Source: Acanthaster planci
Lineage: Eukaryota; Echinodermata; Asteroidea; Valvatida; Acanthasteridae
Direction: 5' to 3'
Assembly: GCF_001949145.1 (NCBI RefSeq)
Contig: NW_019091402.1
Span: 290,096-354,095 of the forward strand
Length of the DNA stretch: 64,000 nucleotides
The notes beneath the pieces were generated by a model. That model was not told where the DNA came from, ran no database searches, and saw nothing but the letters and a program-made list of their open reading frames with translations. Of the stretch, positions 25,560-35,404 are shown one piece after another (positions within the stretch are counted from its first letter, which is position 1; each line of letters opens with the position of its first letter). The translations under genes and the position numbers were made by a program.

Positions 25560-26330
25560 AGGGTGGATTTTTTTTTTTTTCGACCCGTAGTCCGGGACCT
25601 GTGGTTTTTCCTCTTTTTTTTTTTCGCGTCTCTCTCTGTCTTCTGTCTCGCCTCGGCTCAGTGGCCGCTCTTGGCCCAACACGCCTCCCCAATATGGTCG
25701 CCCCGAGCGCTGTTAGTCACAAAATTTGGCGCGGGCAATTAGCGGCGGTGGTCCTGCAGGACGGATGAGATGGCATGGAGTGGTTGTGTACCATCAGACC
25801 AGAGGGGAGGGTTATATACTTGGCCAAACCTGCCGAGGAGCTTACTGCTATAAGTTAGCAGTTGCATCCAACCCCCTCTCTGTATCCCTTGGGCAAACCC
25901 TCACATACAACATTTATCAGTTGGATGATTCAAATGTTGCCGGTAGCCATGCCGGGGGGGGAACGCACAGCGCTCCAAGTCCGCTCAATATTTTATTTGC
26001 TCAATTTCATACAGTCTGCCGCCCTAGCTCGTCTGGGGAGGAATTGCCCGTTCCTGGATGATCTTCAAGATTCGGCATCCTTACCCATCCCCCCACTCAA
26101 CTGATCGCTCGTCTTGTCCCAACGTATCATCTCGGTTATCCATCTTCAATTCAATCTCCCTCCTCATTGCGGGAATTGGTCTGGCTATTATTTCTCAATC
26201 CGCTTGTCGCCGTGTACACTCCCAAGAATAACTTCTTAATCAAATTCATTTATTTTAATCACGGCACTTCTTCTCCTCGCTGTAAATCACACGTCACAGC
26301 GGTACTTTTTATTTCCCCATAACACAACAT
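25560..26330. promoter_or_regulatory. CpG-rich island with E2F-type site, possible promoter
   Basis: T-tracts (25569-25580, 25614-25624) are followed by TCGCGTCTCTCTCTGTC and a CpG-rich stretch. TTTGGCGC at 25725-25732 matches the E2F consensus TTTSSCGC exactly. The pyrimidine-rich TCTCTCTCTGTCTTCTGTCT at 25628-25647 could be a transcription initiator region on the plus strand. No start codon followed by a convincing exon was found. Further AT-type homeobox cores occur at 26235-26260. Confidence 0.3.
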
Positions 26331-26500
26331 GGAGTGAATCACGACTTACACTTTGACACCTTCTAATGTTCCAACATATGGAGTGCTCACATGACAACTT
26401 CTAAATTGGATTACAGAAAATCCAACTTGACACAGATATGAACTACAAACCCCTGAATGTTATTCCATTCATCCAACAGCCCCCAACTTATTTCCAAATA

Positions 26501-26574
26501 CAGTCAACTCTAGTTACAACAAAGTTGCAGAGACCAGACAAATTACTTTGTCATAACCAGGACTTTGTTACAAG
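26501..26574. mobile_element. Possible single end of a pogo/Tigger-like element
   Basis: TA precedes CAGTCAACTCTAGTTACAAC, then AAAGTTGCAGAGACCAGACA and ACTTTGTCATAACCAGGACT. The CAGT.AACTCT.GTTA.AAC start resembles pogo/Tigger terminal repeats as I remember them. No opposite end was found within 1.5 kb. Confidence 0.25.
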
Positions 26575-26999
26575 AAAAGTTACAAGTGAAAAAACAAAGA
26601 ACATGAGAATTCAAGAAATTGGGGTATGCAGAATTTGTTCCTCGTAAAGGTATTTGTTTAAAACATAATACTATTCTTCACATCGAGAGGGGACTGTTTT
26701 CACTTTGACAGGGCGACATGTATTTGATTTCTAATCCAAGTTTAAACTTACACACAACTGAATATCTCATTGTCACAATACTGACACATAAACTGTTTAA
26801 GAAAAAAGTGTTAAAGACTGGTACCTTCAGGTCCCTTGGAGGGAGTTAAAACTCGGCCAGGAAATGTTTCGGAAATCTATAACCTGTCTAATTCCCAAAT
26901 CATGAATGAGCCGAGGCAATAATCTCCCTGTTGCATGCTACCATATGATCTGAATAGTTACCAGCTGACTAGAAGGTTACTCGCATCAAGATGCTATTA

Positions 27000-27330
27000 G
27001 AGGCCTTCCACATGAATGCCGACAGTTCGTTTCCGCGTCACGTAGGTGAGCGCCAAGGAGCAACAACGACGCACTCTCTCCCTCACCGAGCGTGCGCGGG
27101 GCCCTCCTCCGAGAAATATTGACGTCTCTCAAGACAGAGCCAAGGTAAACAGTTTGAGGTGGGGTTGGAGAGGCAGCACTGGGCATATAACCCTCGTCCT
27201 GAATGCCTGATGAGGGACGCGACTGGTTCTCGGCGACAGCTATTACCACAAGTGGGTGAGAGAACCTTGGGGAAACTATCACCTTGAGAAAGCGGCCGCC
27301 ATGTTGGAAAGGAATCACGTGACATGCAAA
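27000..27330 (-). promoter_or_regulatory. Candidate minus-strand promoter: CACGTG box plus TISU/YY1 element
   Basis: On the minus strand TCACGTGA (27322-27315) is followed 8 bp later by CAACATGGCGGC (27306-27295), an exact match to the TISU consensus SAASATGGCGGC, which combines a YY1 site with the start codon of genes having very short 5' leaders. CpG-rich sequence (GCGGCCGC, CGTGCGCGGGGCC) continues through 27090. Transcription would start only 5 to 30 bp before the ATG, between the two elements. Confidence 0.42.
27283..27302 (-). CDS. Candidate first coding exon (MAAAFS-), TISU start
   Basis: The minus-strand ATG at 27302-27300 lies within the exact TISU match and has A at -3 and G at +4. 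Six codons, MAAAFS, plus two bases (AG) are followed by GTGATA, giving AAG|GTGATA, a moderate donor with GT at 27282-27281. The next intron would be phase 2. Without splicing the frame stops at once (TGA), so this start only makes sense with the donor used. No downstream exon in the expected direction (below 27.28 kb) was identified with confidence. TISU starts are typical of housekeeping and mitochondrial genes; which one this could be is unknown. Confidence 0.3.
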
Positions 27331-27593
27331 AGCTGAAGACAATATGCACATGACTGTGAAGTCAAAAAACGGGTCAGGAAAATCCCAACCCCCCCCAGAC
27401 TTTGCGTGGTATTTTTCAATATTGCCGATGGAAGTTCAGATGGCAAACTAAGAACAAGTTACTCATCTACTAGGTAAAGGCAACCCTGGATAAATATTAT
27501 ACAAAATCATGTTCTTTGAGGAAGAAGAGATCATAAAACATTATTTTCATGCTTTAATTAATTGCTTATATGAAAATTTGTTTCAAGAGACCT

Positions 27594-27848
27594 GGGCCCA
27601 ATTTCAAGGAGCTGCTTACCGCAAGTGAAAAATCGGCGCTTACCGTAGCAGAAGAATTTGCGCTTACGCCGAACATATTTCATGGGTAAGCGAGGAATTT
27701 TGGCTTGGCGCATGCGTACATGTACATCCAATAACTAAGGATTCTGTGCTTGAAGGGTTAGCGCAGAATTTTTCTGCTTGCGCGGTTAGCGCAGACTGGA
27801 GATCATAAGTGCAGAATTCTGCGGTAAGCAGCGCCATGAAATTGAGAC
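27594..27848. mobile_element. Fold-back MITE, GGGCCCAATTTCA ends, copy 1
   Basis: The left end is GGGCCCAATTTCAAGGAGCTGC. The right end, reverse-complemented, is similar from CAATTTCATGGCGCTGC. The interior carries repeated inverted motifs such as GCGCTTAC, GGTTAGCGCAGA and GCAGAATTCTGC, giving a hairpin-like structure of about 255 bp. Related in its ends to the element at 63325-63577. Non-coding. Confidence 0.6.
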
Positions 27849-28499
27849 CTGCTGTACACAACAACCTCCATACATGTACATGTACTTTCTAAGCTTTTCT
27901 ACATGACCTGCACAATTAAAGTACATGTACCTCAAAGACAATGTACCTTACATCAGTGGAAGGAGGGATCCACAAACTATTGGGGGGGTTGGACATATTT
28001 TTGTCAAAACTTTTATAGCCTCTCTGAGAGGCGAGACTAATTTTTTAGCTTTATTTCACACTTTTGGAAGGAAGGAAAGTGAAGCATTAATTTCTAATTC
28101 GTTTTCAATAAGTTTCTTCCTTTTTTGAGGGGGGGTAACCCCCATTCGTTCCCCTGGATTTGCCAACAGTGCCGTGAGACCTTCCCCTTGATGCACTCAA
28201 GTCTTAACATAAATGTACATATGCAAATGTTCCCATCCTGACCATGTAATGTAGCCCGTCTGAATGGTTGACAAAGCACACAGAACCCTGAGTTTGGAGA
28301 TGATTAATTTACCCCCTCTTCAGTGAATGAACAGACGGCTAAGAGTTTTATGCCCAACTCCTGGTTATGCTCCTAAGGGGACACACAGGCCGCATCCCAA
28401 TCGTCGAGATCTAGGTCTATAGGTCTTTACTCCATTGGAAATATGTGGAGACAGGCTGACAAAAAAATTCATTTTGAAGGCAGGTCTGTGGTCACATGT

Positions 28500-28700
28500 A
28501 CTCTTCCGTGACAAACGGGGCGAACTTTTACCACCTCGGTTGTCCAAATAAATCGCCCAAGCGGTGTATCATCGGCCAAGCTTTGTTTCCAATACTTGAT
28601 CCACTTTTCAATTAGTTGGTGAGCGCCCACTGCACTCTGCCCAGACTTTTAACGGCCACGGAATCTGGCCGGCCCTTGGGCGGAACACGGCGCTGTTTCA
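28500..28700. promoter_or_regulatory. CpG-retaining island
   Basis: Contains AAATAAATCGCCC, CACTTTTCAATTAG (homeobox-type core), TTTTAACGGCCACGG and TCTGGCCGGCCC. Candidate regulatory element adjacent to the fold-back element at 28880. Confidence 0.25.
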
Positions 28701-28879
28701 ATATTTGTGGATGAATTATTCCTGGCAGGAACGGAACGGCAAATAGTTGCTGCACTTCGGCAAACACAGCACCACAACACACAGTTTTTTTCAACTCAAA
28801 ATTACATATCACAGTAGAATACCCACAATGCAACAGAGTTTTTAAACTTACACCCCAAAAAGTTATCCTACTTCCAACA

Positions 28880-29331
28880 TTAAAGAGCACATCTAGGGAA
28901 AACACATTTTCTCTGATTTTATCTGTTCAAATAAATATGGAAACATTCAAATTGAATGAAGTGAAATTTGTCTTCAGAGCTCAACTACATGTACAACAAG
29001 CTCAAAAGAGCCCTTTTTTTTTGTTCATGCCAAGATGCGAGTTCTGAATGTAGATTGCGTCATTGTCAGAAAACAGAGAAAACGAGGGGAACCCCCGCCC
29101 TGTGTCCATAGTGGATAAGCCCTGTGCATGCCAAACAATGGTTCCAAATAATGGCTACATGCATAGTTTGGCATGCACAGGGCTTATCCACTACGAACAC
29201 AGGGCGAGGGTTCCCCTCGGTTTCTGTGCTCTAAAGACAAATGACACTGCATTCGATTTGGATGCTTCCATATTTATCTGAACAGATAAAAATCAGAGAA
29301 AATTTGTTTTCCTTTTAGAGGTGCTCTTTAA
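28880..29331. mobile_element. Nested fold-back MITE flanked by TTAA
   Basis: Outer arms at 28881-28980 and 29228-29330 are inverted copies of each other (AAAGAGCAC.TCTA...TTTTCTCTGATTTT.ATCTGTTCA.ATAAATATGGAA). Inner arms at 29082-29136 and 29166-29221 are a second, tighter inverted pair (TAGTGGATAAGCCCTGTGC). The loop is 29 bp. The left arm has an extra block of about 100 bp (28981-29081) absent from the right. Both ends abut TTAA (28880-28883 and 29328-29331), the target duplicated by piggyBac-type elements, and the terminal AGAGCAC is inverted on the two sides. No transposase is present. Confidence 0.72.
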
Positions 29332-29334
29332 CAT

Positions 29335-29960
29335 CTTCATGGAAATCCCTTCAGCTTACAACAGAAACATGAACCTATCTTTGATTTTCCAAGCTCTTTA
29401 CAATCATGATACTTTCGCTTATTTCCTCCCACAACTTCATGCAGGTATGATGACAATATAATCAATTTTAAACACCCCATGCTGATTGCTTTCCACTGGA
29501 CCCTCATGTAGACTACAGCCACACGCACAAACCATAAATCATACTTCTTGAAGTGAGAGGTCTGCACAGCTACTGACAGGAAACTCGTGAAGTGTGAATT
29601 TGTTAAATGAGGTCACAGAAGTACTAGTACTGTGATAGCAGAAACCTGGTCAGGTGCATCGTTTCATTTTTTTTTTAAAAGCAACACTTTCTCTGATAGA
29701 AAGCAAACCATAAAACCATTTTTCTGAGGTGGAGAAGGCACACTCCATTTTATGGGGTGGGTGGGTGCCCCACAATAACTACATGTACAATCTTGGAGTG
29801 CAAATTCAAAAGAAGCCCTCAAAGAATGGGGGCAAATCGTTGGAAAGAAGTACATGTACATGTGCAATCAACCTTTTTCTTGGGACAGACAGTAAATCTA
29901 ATAAGCTATGATGCCAACAATAATCACAACACTGCTTTCAGTCATTTTGTACAGGACTGG
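29335..29960. other. Non-coding tract
   Basis: No feature beyond ACATGTACATGT at 29851-29862 and a T-tract at 29668-29678. Confidence 0.5.
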
Positions 29961-29962
29961 TA

Positions 29963-30250
29963 CCCTCAATCGGTTAAGTGCGATCTACATGTATGTACAA
30001 GAAGTGCACACGCCTTGTTTTTCAGGACAGATTATAGACCACTGTCCTCAGACACAGCGATGCATACCATCTCAAAACCGAGTCTAAGGATTTGAACTCA
30101 AATTGCGCCCTCAATCGCTTATGCACAGCTCATATACATGTACAAGAAGCGCACACACCTCATCTCAGGGGACAGACCATAAGCCATTGTTCTCGGAGGC
30201 AGCGATGCCCGCTATTGCCAAACCGGTCAGTCCTGGGGAATCTGAATTAT
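29963..30250. repeat. 145-bp tandem duplication, diverged
   Basis: Two successive units begin CCCTCAATCG at 29963 and 30108. Shared order: CCCTCAATCG.TTA, then ACATGTA.GTACAAGAAG.GCACAC, GGACAGA..ATA..CCA.TGT.CTC.GA, CAGCGATGC, and CAAAACCG or CAAACCG. Divergence is moderate, so the duplication is old. The second unit runs into a CpG-richer island (30170-30460). Confidence 0.65.
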
Positions 30251-30460
30251 GATGTCTGGCAACAAAGCCGAGCCAATTTTGGCACTTATGGCGCAGGATC
30301 TGGGTCGGCAAATGGCCCGGGCTTGTTTATGTTTCATCTCCTTCAGCACCGGCCAGGGCCCCGACGTGATGCTCTCCGGCGTGAAAATACCGTGACAATC
30401 AAAATATCATTACGACACACCGCGACCAAGCTGAATACCCGTGCAGAAACAACCAGCGTG
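30170..30460. promoter_or_regulatory. CpG-retaining island
   Basis: Contains GGCGCAGGATCTGGGTCGGC, GGCCCGGGC, then TGTTTATGTTTCAT (forkhead-like) and CCCCGACGTGATG. The TGTTTATGTTTCAT string recurs at 36901-36914 beside GGGCCCC-type sequence. Candidate regulatory DNA. Confidence 0.25.
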
Positions 30461-30464
30461 GATT

Positions 30465-33400
30465 AACAAGATGAACAGGATATTCAAGAAAAAACCTCAA
30501 GGGTGGTAGGGAGAAAAAAAGAAGAAACTCCATCGTGGCAAGGAGAAAAAAAGTCAATTTCAAGAAATCTTCAGGGTGTGCCTCAACAAGAGCAAGCAAC
30601 ATTCATGGAAGCAACCCTCCTGATTTTCATTCATGTATTTCTTGACTTCTGGCAATTTTCCCAAACTGCTCATGTACAACTCACTGCAAACAGAAGCACT
30701 GCATTCCAAAAACAGACACAAAAGAACAAATTTAATCTATAATCATTCCCCCGACAAAATGATAAACATTGACCATCAGTCGTGAAAGCCTGCATACAAA
30801 CATATACATCTTCACACGGATGGGTTACTCTCTCCATCTCTGCATTTAGGTACAAAAACATTTGTGGGAAGCCCAGCGCATCCAGCTTCAGGGAAAGCCA
30901 TCCAAATTTCAATTTCACTTTATAACCACTGGCAACACCATTTCCTAATTTCTTGATTATCTGTTTGAAGGTACATATTACAAGTAAGGCGCATTCAATG
31001 TTCTGAAACCACAACAGTAAAGCAGACCAGAAATCTGAACACATGTCGTATCAACAAGACTCATTTACACAAACAATTTTCTAATTACTGTCTGTTCGAT
31101 GACAAAAAAAATGGGTCTGGGTGGCTTGATGGAAATTCAACAAAGGTGTAGAACCCTTCACATGGCAAAATGACATTTTCAAAATGACAAGCACATGTGT
31201 ACATGAACACACACACAATTTCTGTGTTTCACCCTCTGGCAAAAATTGTGTCTGGTTTTGGTAGAACACGTCATAATTTTGGGCTTTAAAGTTCAATACG
31301 TTCTCACCTTTTCACATCATGCACAGCAGGCTATTCGGGCATTTTGCAATTGAGTTCAATTACTTACCTCGAGACTCATACAATTTCCGCAACAAATGAA
31401 GCGTAGACAATCAGTGGGGTTTGGGATTAAATTTGCCAAAGTAACACAAGTGTCACAGGTACATATTGTGATTTGCTCTCCTGCAAGTCGACGTTTTTTT
31501 ATCTGGCAAATCACCTATGCAACGTATCTGATTTGGCAAAACATTCAACTGCCCATTACTTTGATTGCTTGCACGGTCAAGAAAAAAAATTTACGTGTAA
31601 TGAATAACTCTTTGAAGGGCTTCGACTCTGGTAAGCAACCAAACTTGTTGAAACAATACCATTCAACACAGCTTGAAATCCTTTATTGCTCTCCTAAAAT
31701 CCAAACATACCAGAGAAATTAAGTCTGGCAAAGAAAAATAAAAATGATATTCTTATGGCAACTGAAGAATGTATGTGAACTGCAAAGTTGAGAGGAAAAT
31801 ATTTTGATAATTCAACTCAATTCAATTTGGAAACCTCTTTAAAGATGCATCGAATGGCTAGAAACTTATCAATGAAACATGTCTGCAGAGTTTCAAGTAA
31901 AATTCAATTTGCATTTCAAAGAGAAGCAGCGAGGACCAATTTTGATAATGCACTTCCCGCATTCGCGGAAATGTTTTCTGAAATGTAGTAAAGTTTCGCC
32001 CACTGATTTTGACCCAACTTTTCCTGATGAAAAGATTCCTTATTGAGTTTTCATGTAAAAAACATACGTGCATACGTACAAGCTCATAGATTAGAAGTCC
32101 ATATGACAATTTTCCTGAATTTTTTTCAACATGACCCACCCTTTAACTCGTGACAAATTTCATTAGAATAATTGACTCTGGTCAGATATGGGGGGGGGTT
32201 TAAGTGATTGGCTCCCGATTTTCCGGGGCCCCGTGTCTGCCCCTTACAACAAAGTCCATCATGACATGTCAGCAGCTATCCACACTGCCACAAATTACTC
32301 AAAACCATTCAGGGGGCTTTTTCATTCATTATCTCCATTCATTTTTTTTCCCTTTATGATGAGAAAAGCAGGCCTCCAGCTCCCCCCCCCCACTCTGATT
32401 AAATCCACCGTATTTTGACTGTGGATGGTGGTAGAGCAAACATTATGGTAGCTCGTCAAGGTGACTGTTTACGAATCCGCAAGTTTGATGGAGCCTGATT
32501 TTGTCAACTGTGATCCAGACCAGTTGTCAATTTGACTTTGCTACAAGGCAGGCTGCGACTAGAAATCCTAAGTGAGCCTATCACAAAAACACACCCTGTA
32601 GTGTAAATGGAAGGGTTTTCAGTGTTTTAACAACTCTGTCCTTTCCCAAAAAAATCTCTCCATCTCAGAAATAAATTGGAACTGTGCTTTTTTTCTTCTT
32701 TTTGTTTAAAATTTTCAGTAGACTCGGCAGAGTAGACAATGTTTACTCAGTAATTGGAATTTGGCTTGTACTTGACAAAAACACAGAAAAGGCCTGTAAG
32801 TTTCCATCATGTTTGCAGTGTTTGCCTGATAGTTTCAATATTTTTGTCGGCATACGAACCGGAAAACTGGCGAATCAAGCGTTCTGGTGATTTTCAGATT
32901 TATCTCATGAACTGAAAAATAAGTTTGACAACAGTATTCAAACAAAGTATTGCTCATAGAGCCAAAAACACAAATTACATTTAGGAAAGGATTTCAAAGA
33001 CCATTTCTGACTCTTTTATACAAAGAGATCAAAAGAGGGTTATATTAAATATCGAAAACGAGCATGCAATAACTAACGGCGATATTTCATATTCGTCAGT
33101 TCATCATCTCTTCTAATAGCCCTCCACATTTGTTCTTCAGGTGTGTAAGTGTGGCTACAATTGGATTGAGACAAAGATTGATGTGTGTTTTGAAATAAAA
33201 ATCAATGTCTATTGTAATGTCAAAACTGACGGGTAATGTCCATTTCTGACTCAAAAGGGAATAACAACTACGTATGAACATAAAGTGCTCCACCGTTTCA
33301 TTGAAATTTGCATGTAAAACATTTTGGAGAGTTGCAACACTTCCAACTATTTACAAACACAAAGGAGACACTAAAAATGTGACTGGTCCCCTTAACTGTG

Positions 33401-33705
33401 TTCTGTCATTTCTGTGTCTACACCTCAAAGTGATGACGGTGATATTGCGATATGAAGTAAATAATAAAAAGCAATCAGTCTAATTCATTCTTCTACAGGT
33501 CTGAACACAAAAAAGGTCCACATTCGGTATCGGAAAATCTTCACAGTGTGTTAATACATGCACATGTACTTGTAGTATTCATTGTACATGTAAGGTCTAG
33601 AATACACTTTTCACCCATTGCACAACTAAATACGCATTACTTATTACCACGTCTGGATTTTGTACTCTCCAACCGGCTTAAATAACCACCTTTTCTGGAC
33701 GTTAC
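30465..33705. other. AT-rich non-coding tract with one small island
   Basis: No gene is supported. A near-perfect donor CGAG|GTAAGT on the minus strand (acttac at 31372-31377) has no acceptor or convincing frame. The patch at 32180-32480 is CpG-containing and includes the palindrome TGACATGTCA (32262-32271), an inverted pair of TALE-type TGACA cores. Confidence 0.4.
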
Positions 33706-33709
33706 ACTT

Positions 33710-34330
33710 TGACATTTCATGAGGGCAGGCCTTGAGGAGTGCTACTCGGAACTGATGTATAACTCGAACTGACGGGGGATAAGTCGCCGCGGCCACTAGT
33801 GATGACATTTGCCCAACACCAATCGAGAATTTATGAACAGAGTTGCCGATTTTATGTCCCTCTTAAATAGTCTCTCCAGCAGCCCGGCCTGCCCGAGCTG
33901 AAGGGTAATATCCGCAATTGGGCCCCACAATGACAACGGAAGACTGCCCCAGCAAAAAGATGTGGCAGAGATCAGGGTTTAGTGTATCCAATGGTTTAAA
34001 AAGAGATCTTCTTTTATGCTCTCTCTTCACCGTGGGTTGGCAGAGGAACGCAACACGGCTATCAGGGCTGAACACCAATCGAGCTGGGTGTAAGGGATCC
34101 AATGCACATAGCTACTGATATCCCCACTTGAGCTAGCCCAGCACTGACGGGTGGACATGAGCGCACATTGATTTTTGTCTCACGTTGTTCTACCGAGTGA
34201 AATCCGGTACTCGGTAAACATCGGAAGACATACACGGACAAAACGACCCCTACTTGATCACGGGCCAGCACCACCGACGACAGGTTTCAACGTCCCTCGT
34301 TCAAGGGAATACACACGGGAAAGAATGAAG
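33710..34330. promoter_or_regulatory. CpG-retaining island beside candidate first exon
   Basis: CpG-rich (AAGTCGCCGCGGCC, CGGAAGACTGCCCC, CACCAATCGAG twice at 33820 and 34073) with AT cores ATTTATGAACA and TTTTATGTCCC. It lies within 1 kb downstream of the minus-strand donor at 34415 and would be first-intron regulatory sequence if that exon is real. Confidence 0.3.
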
Positions 34331-34414
34331 TGACCGAAATAAAGGGAATGGGTGTACTACGCCTCGTATAAATCACTGCTTGCTTCATGTTAGCACAAGA
34401 ATGGATAGACTTAC

Positions 34415-34581
34415 CTAGTTTTAGTCAAGTTTCGGCACTGCACACTCAGTCTGGATTTGTGTGAGAGCGCCACGATAGCACGGCTTTGGCTAGGGACATC
34501 TGAGCCTAAACGACCTTCGGAATCGGACAAACCGGGCAAACAGAGAGAGGTCCACGGGCTGGGAGGGGAGTTGTTTGACAT
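34415..34581 (-). CDS. Candidate first coding exon, product unknown
   Basis: On the minus strand, ATG (34581-34579) opens a frame of 55 codons plus two bases that runs straight into ACTAG|GTAAGT (GT at 34414-34413), a strong 5' splice site. The peptide begins MSNNSPPSPWTSLCLPGLSD, continues SEGRLGSDVPSQSR, and ends LSVQCRNLTKT. It is Ser/Pro-rich and probably disordered, as is common for the N-terminus of a regulator. The region is CpG-rich. CCAAT motifs lie upstream on both strands (34611-34615 plus, 34631-34627 minus). Weakness: the ATG has C at -3. The whole segment could instead be a non-coding first exon with the same donor. The frame also stays open upstream to 34695 without another ATG. 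Confidence 0.35.
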
Positions 34582-34700
34582 GGGTCGCTGCCCGCAATCA
34601 TAACCAGAATCCAATCCCCCAATGCGATTGGTCGGTAGAGTTGTGGCGGTTCGGGGTGAATGGCACCGCACTGTAAACAACTGCTGACTAAACAAGCTTT
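34582..34700 (-). promoter_or_regulatory. Candidate CCAAT promoter or 5' leader
   Basis: Sequence upstream (minus strand) of the candidate exon carries two opposed CCAAT boxes 11 bp apart and CpG-rich flanks (GAACCGCCAC), then changes to AT-rich DNA beyond 34700. No TATA box seen. Confidence 0.28.
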
Positions 34701-35226
34701 GACAATAGATTTCATTTATTCCGGCTAAACATGGGAGATTCTAGTCATACTAAAAAAAATTACACAAGAAGAAAGTTAACACTGTTTACCTGACAACTCA
34801 GTTCAAAAGACTGCCGAAGAAAACAGGCGGTATCACATTGCAAAGATATCGTTTGCTGCAATCATACGATAACTTCCAAACCGCACACAATCACAAATAT
34901 AAATGCACCTACCCATGGAATGACTTTTTCAGGGGTGATAGTGGGATGAAGAAAAATCTTTAAACAAAACTGACAAAGCGGCTGGAACTTTTAGTAGCTT
35001 ACGGGCAGGATTTGTGTCCCACAAATTGAAGTTCATTTTGCATAAAGTCCAAAAAAGTAACAAAACCTACATGTAAAAACTCAAAACAGACATTTCCAGT
35101 AAAAGAAAAAAATCTTGGGAAATCGAACCCCTGTCCTTTCTGATACAAAACAAAAATTGCCACAAAAAGGAATGGGTCATACAGAAAAGAAAACAGTTCA
35201 GATAACTGAACGCAGAAGACAGTTTC

Positions 35227-35402
35227 AATACGGGCGATTCGCAATAGTGCGCCTCCAAGAGTTTGCAATGTGTTGACCAATTACAACGCGCGAAATCTGT
35301 CGACCCAATGCACGTTTGGAAAGGGTAGACAGATTTTGCCCACTGTGATTGGTCAACGCATTGCAAACTCTTGGAGGCGCACTATTGTGAATCGCATGTA
35401 TT
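35227..35402. mobile_element. Palindromic MITE family B, copy 2
   Basis: Same family as 17387-17562, better preserved. The left arm begins AATACGGGCGATTCGCAATA and the right arm, reverse-complemented, begins AATACATGCGATTCACAATA. Both continue GTGCGCCTCCAAGAGTTTGC. The centre holds TCGACCCAATGCACGTTTGG. 176 bp, non-coding. CpG is still present in both arms, arguing for relative youth. Confidence 0.78.
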
Positions 35403-35404
35403 CC

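Noticed and set aside
29063-29281. 72-codon frame within the fold-back element
   Set aside because: It is produced by translating both arms of a palindrome.
31372-31430. Perfect minus-strand donor CGAG|GTAAGT at 31378
   Set aside because: No acceptor with a pyrimidine tract lies upstream, and the only fairly protein-like frame is closed by a stop within 15 codons.
35105-35165. GGGGTTCGATTTCCC on the minus strand, resembling a tRNA T arm
   Set aside because: No acceptor, D or anticodon arm can be folded with it.
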